64,000 nucleotides of DNA from Alistipes sp. GTDB taxonomy: Bacteria > Bacteroidota > Bacteroidia > Bacteroidales > Rikenellaceae. Made by a program: the position numbers and the translations under genes. A model generated the notes under the pieces. It did no database searches, was not told the origin of the DNA, and saw only the letters and a program-made list of their open reading frames with translations. Positions 24,944-33,572 of this stretch are shown here, in pieces; position 1 is the stretch's first letter, and the number at the start of each line of letters is the position of its first letter. The DNA is taken from contig JAFZHB010000005.1 in the NCBI GenBank assembly GCA_017555105.1, positions 1-64,000 on the forward strand. The letters run 5' to 3'.

Positions 24944-26050
24944 ATGACCATCGAGGATCTTGCTCTACAGCTGACACCCCGCCTGGGAGTGAAGGGTATC
25001 GTCCACCTTTTAGAGGTCTTTGGCGATGCCCGAGCGATCTTTGCCGCCTCACGCGAGGAACTCATCGGTCGTGCGGAGCTCTCACCCACCGTGGCGGATG
25101 CCCTGCTCCACCGCAGCGGTTTTGCTGCCGCGGAGCGCGAATTGCGCTACTGCCACAAGCATCAGATTGAGCCCATCGCCTCGACCGATGCCGCCTATCC
25201 GCAACTGCTGCGCGAGATACCCGACTACCCACACATTATTTATATACAGGGTGACCCCGCAGCGCTGAACGGACGGCTGCTCTCCGTGGTCGGCACCCGC
25301 TCGGCCAGCAGTTACGGCGAGGAGCAGTGTACACGCCTGATCCGCGAACTCGGCGAGCGCATTCCACAACTGGTCGTGGTGAGCGGCCTGGCCTATGGCA
25401 TCGACGGCGCAGCGCACCGTGCAGCATTGTCCTACGGAGTACGCACCGTGGCGGTGGTAGCCAACACACTGCCCAATATCACCCCCGCCCTGCACAGCCG
25501 CATGGCGCGCGAGATTGTTGACAAAGGGGGCGTGGTGATGAGTGAGCTGCACTCCGAAGCGAAGCAGAAGGGGGTCTTCTACCTGGCTCGCAACCGCTTG
25601 ATTGCAGGACTCTCTGCCGGCACAATCCTCATCGAGTCACCCGCCTCGGGTGGATCGCTCAACACAGCGGCTCACGCCGACTCCTACCACCGCACGGTGA
25701 TGGCCATGCCGGGGCGTCCGACCGATCGTCAGGCGCAGGGAACAAACCACTTGATCCGCACCCACAAGGCGCAGCTCATCAGCTCGGCTGCTGATGTGAT
25801 CGAAGAGTTACAATGGGATCTGGGAAGCGACCCTGCGCTCTTCGAAGAGAAACCGGCCACCGAGCAACTCACCCGCGACGAAGCGGGGCTCTTGTGCTGT
25901 TTCCGCACCTCCGATCCGCTCTCGTTAGAGGAGCTGCGCGACCTGACAGGGCTCGACATGGGCAACCTCACCGCCCTGCTGGTCGGCTTGGAGCTGGCCG
26001 GCAAACTGAAACTGCTTCCCGGAAATCGATACATGAAACGATGCGACTAA
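24944..26050 (+). CDS. dprA: DNA-processing protein DprA (Smf)
   Basis: Binds incoming single-stranded DNA and loads RecA in transformation, and is widely conserved even in species not known to be competent. In 368 residues: an N-terminal helical region (LTPRLGVKGIVHLLEVFGDA), a central Rossmann-like DprA domain with VVGTRSASSYGEEQCTRLI and VVSGLAYGIDGAAHRAAL, LIEGSP-like ILIESPASGGSLNTAAHA, and a C-terminal winged helix (LSLEELRDLTGLDMGNLTAL). The last 10 bases overlap the start of tatD. Confidence 0.95.
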   Translation: MTIEDLALQLTPRLGVKGIVHLLEVFGDARAIFAASREELIGRAELSPTVADALLHRSGFAAAERELRYCHKHQIEPIASTDAAYPQLLREIPDYPHIIYIQGDPAALNGRLLSVVGTRSASSYGEEQCTRLIRELGERIPQLVVVSGLAYGIDGAAHRAALSYGVRTVAVVANTLPNITPALHSRMAREIVDKGGVVMSELHSEAKQKGVFYLARNRLIAGLSAGTILIESPASGGSLNTAAHADSYHRTVMAMPGRPTDRQAQGTNHLIRTHKAQLISSAADVIEELQWDLGSDPALFEEKPATEQLTRDEAGLLCCFRTSDPLSLEELRDLTGLDMGNLTALLVGLELAGKLKLLPGNRYMKRCD

Positions 26051-26856
26051 CCGATACCCACTCCCACCTCTACGACGAGGCCTTCGACGCGGATCGCGCG
26101 GAGGTACTCGAGCGCGCCCTGCAGAGCGGCGTTGAGCGCCTGCTGCTGCCGGCCATCGACAGCGAGAGCCACGCTGCCCTGCACGCCCTTTGCCGCGAGC
26201 ATCCCGAGTGCTGCGTCCCGATGATGGGTCTGCACCCCACCTCCGTGAATGAAAATCCGCGGTGGCGCGAGGAACTTTTGCTCGTAGAGGAGTACCTGCG
26301 CATGCCTCCAATCGGCCTCACACCCTACTGCGCCGTGGGCGAGATCGGCTTGGACTTCTATTGGAGCACGGAGTACTGCGAGGAGCAGATCGAAGCCTTC
26401 CGCACGCAGTGTCGTTGGGCTGCAGAGCTCGACCTGCCCGTGGCGATCCATACACGCGCTGCGTGGGATGCAATGTGCTCGATCATCGAGGAGGAGTGTG
26501 CCGCAGCACGCGCACGCGGTCAGCGTTTACGCGGCCTTTTCCACGCCTACTCCGAGGGGGCAGAGGTCTACGAGCGGTTGCGCAAGACGGGAGAGTGGCT
26601 CTTCGGTATCGGAGGGGTGGTCACCTACAAAAAGAGCATCGTAGCCGAGGCTGTAAAAGCGATGCGCCTGGAGGAGATTGTCTTGGAGACGGACTGTCCC
26701 TACCTGACACCCGTGCCCCATCGAGGCCAGCGCAACGAGCCCTCCTATGTCGTACACACCTGCAATAAAGTAGCTGAACTGCTGTGCGTTACCCCCGAAG
26801 AGGTGGCCGAGCAAACCAGCCGAAACGTAGAAAGGATGTTTTTTAGAGAAAGATAA
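26041..26856 (+). CDS. TatD-family metal-dependent hydrolase (DNase)
   Basis: TIM-barrel metallohydrolase with 3'-5' exonuclease activity in studied members. The ATG at 26041 gives 271 residues. DTHSHLYD supplies metal ligands His7 and His9. GEIGLDFYW carries the bridging Glu. AIHTR and LFHAYS supply further His ligands, and LETDCPYLTPVPHRG is the C-terminal Asp motif. It overlaps dprA by 10 bases, a coupled pair that may act together on DNA. A longer in-frame start inside dprA is rejected because the catalytic motif begins at this ATG. Confidence 0.93.
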   Translation: MRLTDTHSHLYDEAFDADRAEVLERALQSGVERLLLPAIDSESHAALHALCREHPECCVPMMGLHPTSVNENPRWREELLLVEEYLRMPPIGLTPYCAVGEIGLDFYWSTEYCEEQIEAFRTQCRWAAELDLPVAIHTRAAWDAMCSIIEEECAAARARGQRLRGLFHAYSEGAEVYERLRKTGEWLFGIGGVVTYKKSIVAEAVKAMRLEEIVLETDCPYLTPVPHRGQRNEPSYVVHTCNKVAELLCVTPEEVAEQTSRNVERMFFRER

Positions 26857-26953
26857 AAATTGGCCACCCTTAATGGCCCTTAATTCCCTTTAATAGCCCT
26901 CATCAAACGACTCCATTTTGAATTTTGAATTCCACATTTTGAATTAACACCAT
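26857..26953. repeat. AT-rich intergenic repeat ahead of asparaginase
   Basis: Contains CCCTTAATGGCCCTTAAT and CTTTAATAGCCCTC, followed by TTTTGAATTTTGAATT units. The GGGCTATTAA core is shared with the corA terminator region at 14188-14200, and the TTTTGAATT units recur at three other gaps. Confidence 0.45.
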
Positions 26954-27988
26954 ATGCGCTCTTCGATTCTCATCATCTACACGGGCGGTACGATCGGCAT
27001 GCAGACCGACACCGCAACGGGGGCTCTGATCCCCTTCGATTTCAGCGGCATCTACGAGGAGTTTCCTTCGCTCAAACGACTCAATGTCTCGATCGATGTC
27101 CACACGCTTTCGCCCGTGATCGATTCGTCGAATGTCTCCCCCGAAAATTGGGTAACACTCGCCACGCTGATCCGCGACAACTACACGCGCTATGACGGTT
27201 TTGTCGTGCTTCACGGTACGGATACGATGTCCTACACCGCCTCAGCGCTGAGCTTCATGTTCGAGAACCTCACCAAGCCCGTCGTCTTCACCGGAAGCCA
27301 GATTCCGATCGGCGTGCTGCGCACCGACGGTCGTGAAAACCTGATCACCGCAATCGAGATTGCCGGTGCGCGCGATGCGGCAGGGCGTCCGCTTGTGCCC
27401 GAGGTCTCGCTCTACTTCCAGAACCACCTCTTCCGCGCCAACCGCACCACGAAACGCAGTGCCGAGGCGTTGAGTGCCTTCTACTCGTTCAACTTCCCTC
27501 CGCTGGCCGATGTCGGGGTCAACATCTCTTACAACCAGGGGTTGATCCACCATCCCGAGCCGAGCGCCGAGCAGGAGTTGCGTGTGGCCACGGAGCTCTC
27601 CACCGAGGTGTGTGTCATCAAACTCTTCCCGGGCATCAGCAAGCCCATCCTGAGCGCCATTCTCTCCACGCCGAACCTCAAGGCGGTAATCCTGGAGACC
27701 TATGGCGCCGGCAACGCCCCCACCTCACCATGGTTCATCGAGCTGTTGCAGGAGGCGATCAATCGCGGGGTAATTGTACTCAACATCACGCAGTGCAAGG
27801 GCGGCTGTGTCTCGATGGAGCTCTATGAAACGGGTCTCAGACTCTTGCAGATTGGCGTGACGAGCGGCTACGACATGTCGACCGAGGCAGCCGTGACGAA
27901 ATTGATGTATCTGCTGGGAAAAAAGCTACCGATCGAAGAGACCAAGGAGCTCTTAAGAACCTCTCTCCGCGGAGAAATTACGCGATAA
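26954..27988 (+). CDS. ansA: Type I L-asparaginase
   Basis: Hydrolyses asparagine to aspartate and ammonia in the cytoplasm. At 344 residues with no signal peptide it fits the cytoplasmic type I enzyme rather than the periplasmic type II. IIYTGGTIGMQTD carries the first catalytic Thr and HGTDTMSYTASALSF carries the second Thr with the Asp. VVFTGSQIPIGVLRTDGREN is a family signature. The neighbouring genes are unrelated. No clear terminator follows it. Confidence 0.95.
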   Translation: MRSSILIIYTGGTIGMQTDTATGALIPFDFSGIYEEFPSLKRLNVSIDVHTLSPVIDSSNVSPENWVTLATLIRDNYTRYDGFVVLHGTDTMSYTASALSFMFENLTKPVVFTGSQIPIGVLRTDGRENLITAIEIAGARDAAGRPLVPEVSLYFQNHLFRANRTTKRSAEALSAFYSFNFPPLADVGVNISYNQGLIHHPEPSAEQELRVATELSTEVCVIKLFPGISKPILSAILSTPNLKAVILETYGAGNAPTSPWFIELLQEAINRGVIVLNITQCKGGCVSMELYETGLRLLQIGVTSGYDMSTEAAVTKLMYLLGKKLPIEETKELLRTSLRGEITR

Positions 27989-28310
27989 GGAGTTGCACAA
28001 AAGAAATTTATTTCTTATATTTCGGTCGGTAAAGGTGCATTGTAAAGTCAGAGAAGCGGCTTGAAATGAACCGATTTTGGCTATAATATGCTGTTAAGCA
28101 GTGTGTTATAGCGTTGTTTGGCGGTCTTTTTCTCCACAAGGGTGGAGTGCGCATTGTTGTGTCCGGATCGGATCACGGGTTGATCTGCACCGAAAAAAAA
28201 GGGGCTAAACGGATTTTTTTGAGAAATATTTTTGGACAAAAAAGCGAAACGAAAACCAAAACTATAAAAAAACAAAAAAACAACTAACAAATCATTTATC
28301 AAACACAACT
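27989..28310 (+). promoter_or_regulatory. Gap before the ExbB cluster with a candidate -7 box
   Basis: This 322-base AT-rich gap has no convincing gene. TATTTTTG at 28227-28234 matches TAnnTTTG and would start the ExbB-cluster transcript near 28240. No good -33 box was found. CTCCAC (28132-28137) pairs with GTGGAG (28142-28147), but no T-run follows the stem. Confidence 0.4.
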
Positions 28311-29099
28311 ATGAAAAAACTTTTTTTGATTCTGACGGTTGCTCTGTTCTCGTTGGGTACCGTTAACGTGTTCGCGCAGGAGGCTGAGGCCGCTGCTACG
28401 GAGGAGGCTGCTGTTGAGGCAGTTGCTGAGGAGGCTGCTGTTGCAGCTGAGACCGTTGTCGAGGGTGAGACGATGCACCACATTCTGATGCAGAAGTTCC
28501 TCGAGGGTGGTTGGGGCTGGATGTTGCCCGTATTGCTCTGCTTGGTACTGGGTCTGGCTATCGCCATCGAGCGCATTCTCTATCTGTCGCTCTCGTCGAT
28601 CAACACGAAGAAGTTCATCGCCGCTGTAAACGAGGCTCTGAACAATGGTGGTGTTGAGGCTGCTAAGGAGGTTTGCAAGAACACGCGTGGTCCGATCGCT
28701 TCGATCTACTGGCAGGGTCTCGACCGCTACGAGCAGGGTCTCGACGCTGTTGAGAAGGCCGTTGTATCGTACGGTTCGGTTCAGACGGGCCAGATGGAGT
28801 CGGGTCTGTCGTGGATCGGTCTGTTCATCGCACTCGCCCCGATGTTGGGTTTCATGGGTACGGTAGTAGGTATGATCGGTGCATTCGACGCTATCCAGGC
28901 TGCTGGTGACATCTCGCCGACGCTCGTAGCTGGTGGTATCAAGGTCGCTCTGTTGACCACCCTTATGGGTCTTATCGCTGCTGTGATTCTGCAGATCTTC
29001 TACAACTACATCATTGCTAAGATCGACACGCTCGTAAACGCTATGGAGGACGCTTCGATCACGCTGATGGACATCCTGACGGTCTACAACAAGAAATAA
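28311..29099 (+). CDS. MotA/TolQ/ExbB proton-channel family protein
   Basis: Inner-membrane stator subunit that uses the proton gradient to energise outer-membrane transport or envelope work. It has 262 residues. A cleavable-looking signal (1-22) is followed by an unusual Ala/Glu-rich stretch at about 23-52. Three membrane helices lie near 68-90, 165-190 and 205-232, and the last two contain LSWIGLFIALAPMLGFMGTV and KVALLTTLMGLIAAVILQIF, typical of ExbB/TolQ. It heads a cluster with a four-helix membrane protein and two ExbD-like proteins. A TonB gene is not nearby. Confidence 0.92.
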   Translation: MKKLFLILTVALFSLGTVNVFAQEAEAAATEEAAVEAVAEEAAVAAETVVEGETMHHILMQKFLEGGWGWMLPVLLCLVLGLAIAIERILYLSLSSINTKKFIAAVNEALNNGGVEAAKEVCKNTRGPIASIYWQGLDRYEQGLDAVEKAVVSYGSVQTGQMESGLSWIGLFIALAPMLGFMGTVVGMIGAFDAIQAAGDISPTLVAGGIKVALLTTLMGLIAAVILQIFYNYIIAKIDTLVNAMEDASITLMDILTVYNKK

Positions 29100-29129
29100 T
29101 CACAACCGATTTTAAGATCTGAAATCACT

Positions 29130-29549
29130 ATGAAAAAAGTATTGAACATATTGCTGGGTGCTCTGATGCTGATCACCGTAGCCCTCACCGGTTACACGAT
29201 CGCAGCAGGTGGCTCGGACGCAGCTATCAACCTGACCTTGATCTGGGGTTACATCCTCATGGTCAGCGCGGTTGCAGCAGCTGTGCTCGGTGCCATTTAC
29301 AGCACGCTGAAGAGCCCGGCAGGTGCAAAGATGTCGATTCTGTCCGTAGTGCTGATCCTTGCGATTGTAGGTGTTGCCTACTTCATCTCGGCCGGCCACA
29401 CGGTGCAGATCGTCGACCTGCAGAACAACGGTTATTTCCCCCATGTGGATACCGTTATCACCGAAACGAGCATTCTGGTTACCTATGTAGCTTTCGCCGC
29501 AGCAGTCGTTACGGCACTGGTTACGGAGATCTGGGCTGCTTTCAAATAG
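29130..29549 (+). CDS. Four-helix membrane protein of the ExbB/ExbD cluster
   Basis: Not recognised by family. It has 139 residues with four hydrophobic segments near 7-26, 35-58, 68-88 and 112-135, short loops, and no catalytic motif. It lies 30 bases after the ExbB-like gene and 11 before the first ExbD-like gene, so it is probably an accessory subunit of that energy-transduction complex. An inserted membrane protein at this position recurs in Bacteroidota as I remember it, but I cannot name it. Confidence 0.7.
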   Translation: MKKVLNILLGALMLITVALTGYTIAAGGSDAAINLTLIWGYILMVSAVAAAVLGAIYSTLKSPAGAKMSILSVVLILAIVGVAYFISAGHTVQIVDLQNNGYFPHVDTVITETSILVTYVAFAAAVVTALVTEIWAAFK

Positions 29550-29560
29550 ACTAATTAATT

Positions 29561-30163
29561 ATGGCAGATAAAAGAAAGGTACCAGAAGTCAACAGTAGCT
29601 CGCAGGCCGATATCGCCTTCTCGCTGCTGATCTTCTTCCTGGTAGCAACGACCATGAACACCGATACGGGTCTGGCGCGTATGCTTCCCCCGATGCCCCC
29701 TGAGAATCAGAAGCAGGAGGATGTGAAGGTGAAGGAGCGCAACCTGTTCCTGGTGCTCATCTCGGGTAACGGTGCTATCATGGCTGGTACGCCCACCGAT
29801 CAGCAGATCATCGACCTCCGCCAGCTGACCGATAAGGCTAAGGAATTCGTCCTCAATCCCTATGATGACGCAAACCTGCCCGAGAAGAAGGACGAGGAGA
29901 TTGTGATGCCGGACGGTTCGAAGTGGGTCTATCCTGTCAGCCAGGGTGTGATCTCACTCCAGACCACGCGTGATACGGGCTATCAGTCGTATATCCAGGT
30001 TCAGAATGAGTTAACCCGCGCCTTCAACGAGATTCGCGACGAGGTATCCGAGCAGAAGTTCGGTTCGAAGTTCGCCGATCTCAGCGAGGAGCAGCGTAGC
30101 GTAATCACCAAGGCTATTCCTCTGAAGATTTCGGAGGCTGAGCCGCGTAACATTAAAAAGTAA
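29561..30163 (+). CDS. ExbD/TolR-family protein (first copy)
   Basis: Single-pass stator partner of the ExbB-like channel. The 200 residues include one N-terminal membrane helix (QADIAFSLLIFFLVATTM), where Asp17 is at the position of the proton-carrying Asp of ExbD. A periplasmic domain follows. Family length is about 140, and the excess is an insertion in the periplasmic part around residues 90-140. It is followed 6 bases later by a second ExbD-like gene, so the complex may contain a heterodimer. Confidence 0.9.
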   Translation: MADKRKVPEVNSSSQADIAFSLLIFFLVATTMNTDTGLARMLPPMPPENQKQEDVKVKERNLFLVLISGNGAIMAGTPTDQQIIDLRQLTDKAKEFVLNPYDDANLPEKKDEEIVMPDGSKWVYPVSQGVISLQTTRDTGYQSYIQVQNELTRAFNEIRDEVSEQKFGSKFADLSEEQRSVITKAIPLKISEAEPRNIKK

Positions 30164-30169
30164 GGGATT

Positions 30170-30640
30170 ATGGCAGTAATGAAAAAGAAGGGCAAGAAAG
30201 AGTTGCCCGCAATTTCGACCTCGTCGCTTCCTGACGTGATCTACATGATCCTGTTCTTCTTTATGGTATCGACTTCGATGCGCGATCAGGAGCTTTTGGT
30301 TCGTTACAAACTTCCCGAGGCAACCGAGGTGCAGAAGCTGGAGAAGAAATCGCTCGTCAGCTACATCCACATCGGTCAGCCCTCACTGTCGATGCAGGCC
30401 AAGTTTGGTACTGCACCGCGTATCCAGCTGAACGACTCGTACAAAACGACGCAGGATATCTTGGATTTCGTAGCCGCCGAGCGCGACCAGCTCAACGAGG
30501 CTGACCGTGCCGCTATGACGATCTGCATGAAGGCAGATGTCAGCACGAAGATGGGTATCGTGACGGATGTGAAGCAGGAGCTTCGCCGTGCAAACGCGCT
30601 GAAGATCAACTACGCAGCATCCAAGTCGCTGGGTTACTAA
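30170..30640 (+). CDS. ExbD/TolR-family protein (second copy)
   Basis: The second ExbD-like subunit has 156 residues. A basic N-terminus (MKKKGKKELPAIS) precedes one membrane helix with SSLPDVIYMILFFFMVSTSM, where Asp22 is the presumed proton carrier. The periplasmic domain is short and ends TDVKQELRRANALKINYAAS, which fits the ExbD C-terminal helix and strand. It is the last gene of the cluster, followed by a strong terminator at 30661-30691. Confidence 0.9.
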   Translation: MAVMKKKGKKELPAISTSSLPDVIYMILFFFMVSTSMRDQELLVRYKLPEATEVQKLEKKSLVSYIHIGQPSLSMQAKFGTAPRIQLNDSYKTTQDILDFVAAERDQLNEADRAAMTICMKADVSTKMGIVTDVKQELRRANALKINYAASKSLGY

Positions 30641-30660
30641 ACCCTACGATAGTTTATCAA

Positions 30661-30691
30661 AAAAAGACCTCCCAAAGGAGGTCTTTTTTTT
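30661..30691 (+). terminator. Terminator of the ExbB/ExbD cluster
   Basis: GACCTCC (30666-30672) pairs with GGAGGTC (30677-30683) around CAAA, followed by a run of eight T and flanked upstream by A residues. It may also act on the rnhB side. Confidence 0.9.
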
Positions 30692-30741
30692 GTTGCGGCT
30701 ATCCGAATAACTGAAAGTAAGCAGGTGGAAACCTTTCTCCA

Positions 30742-31338
30742 TTAGAAGAGCTTCAGCTGCTCAATCCCGCAGTTGAAACTCTTGCGGTGATAGGGCGAGA
30801 GGCCGTGCTCGCGAATCGCCTGACGGTGATCCGAGGTCGGATAGCCCTTGTTTCGCTTCCAGTTGTAGCAGGGATACTCCTCGTCAATGCGACACATATA
30901 CTCATCACGGTAGGTCTTGGCCAAGACGGAGGCCGCTGCGATGTTAGCGAAGCGCGCATCGCCCTTCACAAAGCAGGCATAGGGAAGATCAAGCTTGGTG
31001 CGGAAGCGATTGCCGTCAATGGCCAGGAACTGCGGTGCAGGATTGAGTTGTGTTGCGGCAAGCGACATCGCCTCGAAGGAGGCGTTAAGGATGTTGATCT
31101 CATCGATCCGTTCAGCCGAGAGAGGTTGCACCGCCCACGCTACCGCCTCACGCTCAATGACACCACGCAGCAACTCGCGGCTACGCTCGGTCATCTGCTT
31201 CGAATCGTTCAGCAGCGGATGGTGAAAATCGGGCGGCAGAATCACTGCAGCGGCAAAGACCGGCCCGGCCAAACAGCCACGCCCGGCCTCGTCACACCCC
31301 GCCTCGAGCAGGTCGTATTGACTACACAACTCCAACAT
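30742..31338 (-). CDS. rnhB: Ribonuclease HII
   Basis: Removes RNA from RNA-DNA hybrids, including single misincorporated ribonucleotides. The ATG at 31336-31338 gives 198 residues. AGCDEAGRGCLAGPVFAAAV carries catalytic Asp16-Glu17, DSKQMTERSRELL is the conserved second motif, and FLAIDGN holds another metal-binding Asp. KGDARFANIAAASVLAKTYRD (first 20 read KGDARFANIAAASVLAKTYR) is the family's basic helix. A longer in-frame start overlaps the divergent membrane-protein promoter and is unlikely. It is divergent from the gene at 31421. Confidence 0.96.
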   Translation of the reverse strand: MLELCSQYDLLEAGCDEAGRGCLAGPVFAAAVILPPDFHHPLLNDSKQMTERSRELLRGVIEREAVAWAVQPLSAERIDEINILNASFEAMSLAATQLNPAPQFLAIDGNRFRTKLDLPYACFVKGDARFANIAAASVLAKTYRDEYMCRIDEEYPCYNWKRNKGYPTSDHRQAIREHGLSPYHRKSFNCGIEQLKLF

Positions 31339-31420
31339 AAGACTTTCCTCGGTGCTTTTTGCACTTCGCGTTGTAAAGTTACGAATTATTTGTAATTTTG
31401 CTCTCAGAAAGATCACAAAG

Positions 31421-32419
31421 ATGCCGTTTCATGTAGCCAAACAATCCCTGATTCCCGCCTTTCTGACGCTTGTGGGAATTACCACCATCGCCCTGCTCTG
31501 TGCACGCGAAGGGGTTGCTGTACCCGATCTGCGCTTCGGTCTCACTCAGGAGGTGCTACCGTTGGTCAATTGGGGCGCTTGGCTGCAGAACTTCCAGGTA
31601 GCCCATCCGCACATCAGCGGTTGGATCTCGGCGCTTCTGATGCTCTACACGGGAGCCTCGCTCGGCCGTTTGACGGTGCGCTACAACCTCTACGGCACCG
31701 GCACCTGCCTCTCGATCGCCCTCTATGGGGTGGCTATGCTCGGCACGATGCTGAGTGGCTCCTACCTGATCGCTACGGTCAACTCCCTGCTGCTGCTGCT
31801 CTCGATCAAAAACTTCTGCTTGAGCTACCGCAACGGATTCGGCTTCGACCGCATCTTCCGCGGAGCGCTCTACCTCAGCCTGCTGATCTTCATCGAGCCG
31901 TCGGCCGTCGTCTTGCTGCTGTTGCTGTGGAGCATATCGAACCGCTTCCACCGCACCACGCGCGAAATGATGGTCGCCTTCGCAGGTCTTCTCCTCCCCA
32001 TAGCCACTGTCTGCTATGTGAATTGGGCCTTGAAAGGGGAGTTCACCGCCCCGCTGCGGATGCTCTACCGCGCCTTTATGGCCGGGGAGTGGGGAACGGC
32101 CATGCTCACAGTATCTCTCCCCACACAGATCTTTTGGGGCGTATTGCTGCTTCTGAACCTGCTGTCGCTCGGACTCTTCAGCACGAACAGCTACAACCTC
32201 AACCGCAAGGCTCGCCACATCCTGCAAACCTGCAGCCGCCTGCTCCTGCTCACGCTCGTAGCTCTCTGCCTCCCTTCAGCCTCCGTTTCGACGCTGGCTT
32301 TGGTCGTTGTGCCCTCAACGCTGCTGCTGCCGGTTCTCTTCATCCGCATCCATCAGTCAATTGCGCAGCTGCTCTATCCGCTGCTGATCGCAGGTGCAGT
32401 AGCCTACCTCTTCTTCTGA
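31421..32419 (+). CDS. Multi-helix membrane protein, DUF6427-like
   Basis: Function unknown. The ATG at 31421 gives 332 residues with about eight to ten hydrophobic segments and no signal cleavage site, so it is an inner-membrane protein. The opening PFHVAKQSLIPAFLTLVGIT and a central FGFDRIFRGALYLSLLIFIE resemble the membrane proteins collected as DUF6427 in Bacteroidota. This match is from memory and tentative. It is divergent from rnhB, with its promoter probably in 31380-31410 (TAATTTTG-like). The AraC regulator downstream is separated by 144 bases and its own promoter. Confidence 0.6.
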   Translation: MPFHVAKQSLIPAFLTLVGITTIALLCAREGVAVPDLRFGLTQEVLPLVNWGAWLQNFQVAHPHISGWISALLMLYTGASLGRLTVRYNLYGTGTCLSIALYGVAMLGTMLSGSYLIATVNSLLLLLSIKNFCLSYRNGFGFDRIFRGALYLSLLIFIEPSAVVLLLLLWSISNRFHRTTREMMVAFAGLLLPIATVCYVNWALKGEFTAPLRMLYRAFMAGEWGTAMLTVSLPTQIFWGVLLLLNLLSLGLFSTNSYNLNRKARHILQTCSRLLLLTLVALCLPSASVSTLALVVVPSTLLLPVLFIRIHQSIAQLLYPLLIAGAVAYLFF

Positions 32420-32518
32420 CGCGCTGAAAATCGATTAAAAACACTTTATACGGGCCACAAAAGGGTTCGTTTTGTCCTTTTTAGCAACATTTGGTTTTAT
32501 ATTACAATTTTATATTGT

Positions 32519-32526
32519 ATTTTTGT
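32519..32526 (+). promoter_or_regulatory. -7 box of the AraC regulator gene
   Basis: TATTTTTG at 32519-32526, 38 bases before the ATG at 32564. The nearest TTTG (32491-32494) is 24 bases upstream, longer than the usual 19-21, so the -33 match is weak. Confidence 0.4.
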
Positions 32527-32563
32527 TCTTGAAATCATTCACATCACACAAAACAAATCAATC

Positions 32564-33478
32564 ATGTGGAATCAAGAACCGCTGACGAGCGAAGCACCCG
32601 TAATCGTCAAACTTGTTGAAAAAGCGCCTACGGGTGTCGTTACCATGCACCAATCGCGTTATGCCATCGGCTGTGTCCTGCGAGGCACACTCTACATCTA
32701 TGATGGCGATAAGCGACGCTCCGTCAGCCGAGGCGAGATCCTCTTTCTGGGCATCGGGCGCCACTATGTAGAGCAGCAGCCCGACGAGCAACAACCCTTT
32801 GAAATGATCCTCTATTACTACACGCCGCAGGTCTTGGAGCGGGTATTGATGCACCTGAACATCACCTATCGATTGAGCATCACGAACCATCACCACTGCG
32901 AAGCGTGTCAAAAGGGCTCCTATGTGATCGGCCGCGAAAACTCGGCGCTCTATCGCCACTTTCAAAACACAAACAACTACCTGAAGGAGAATATCAGTCG
33001 TCGTGACGAAACGGCCGAGAATATCAAGATGACCGAGTTGATCTACCTAATCGCCTCGCAGGAGGAGGATTGTCTGAAGAGTCGGCTGTTGCGTTCACTC
33101 GATCGGGAGCAGGAGCTCTTCGAGCAAACGATCTTCGAACACATCTTCAAAACGATCTCGATCGAGGAGCTTGCTTCGCGTACTAACCGTTCGCTCACCT
33201 CCTTCAAGAAGGAGTTCCGTCGCCACTTCCATAAGCCGCCACACAAGTGGTTTGTCGAGCAGCGACTCGTGCACTCGCGTCTACTGTTGCTCTCGACCAA
33301 CAAGTCTATCTCCGAGATCGGCAACGAGTGCTCCTTCCCGAACACCTCTCACTACATCAAACTCTTCAAACGAGCCTATCAGATGACCCCGGCAGCCTAC
33401 CGTCAATACCACCTCCCCTCTGTAGACAGGGAGAAGCCGACGCAGGAGATGATCTGCATCGAGGCCGAGAGTTGCTAA
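32564..33478 (+). CDS. AraC-family transcriptional regulator
   Basis: Cytoplasmic DNA-binding regulator of 304 residues. The N-terminal half is a cupin-like sensor (CVLRGTLYIYDGDKRRSVSR, then GEILFLGIGRHYVEQQ). The C-terminal AraC domain from about residue 195 has two helix-turn-helix units: ISIEELASRTNRSLTSFKKE and KSISEIGNECSFPNTSHYIK, with FKRAYQMTPAAYRQY closing the signature. Short flanking residues after the domain are unstructured. Nearby genes do not reveal a target, and the effector is unknown. The gene stands alone, with the small-RNA candidate beginning about 90 bases after its stop. Confidence 0.92.
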   Translation: MWNQEPLTSEAPVIVKLVEKAPTGVVTMHQSRYAIGCVLRGTLYIYDGDKRRSVSRGEILFLGIGRHYVEQQPDEQQPFEMILYYYTPQVLERVLMHLNITYRLSITNHHHCEACQKGSYVIGRENSALYRHFQNTNNYLKENISRRDETAENIKMTELIYLIASQEEDCLKSRLLRSLDREQELFEQTIFEHIFKTISIEELASRTNRSLTSFKKEFRRHFHKPPHKWFVEQRLVHSRLLLLSTNKSISEIGNECSFPNTSHYIKLFKRAYQMTPAAYRQYHLPSVDREKPTQEMICIEAESC

Positions 33479-33536
33479 TGGATATTATAGATTTAAATAA
33501 AATTTATTCTTAAACGGAAAAATTTTAACAAAAAGG

Positions 33537-33567
33537 TTTGTCGAGCAGAAAAAAAGATATATCTTTG
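33537..33567 (+). promoter_or_regulatory. Promoter of a small-RNA candidate
   Basis: TTTG (33537-33540), exactly 19 bases, then TATCTTTG (33560-33567). This is among the best consensus promoters in the window, yet no coding frame follows on this strand. Confidence 0.75.
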
Positions 33568-33572
33568 TCCAG

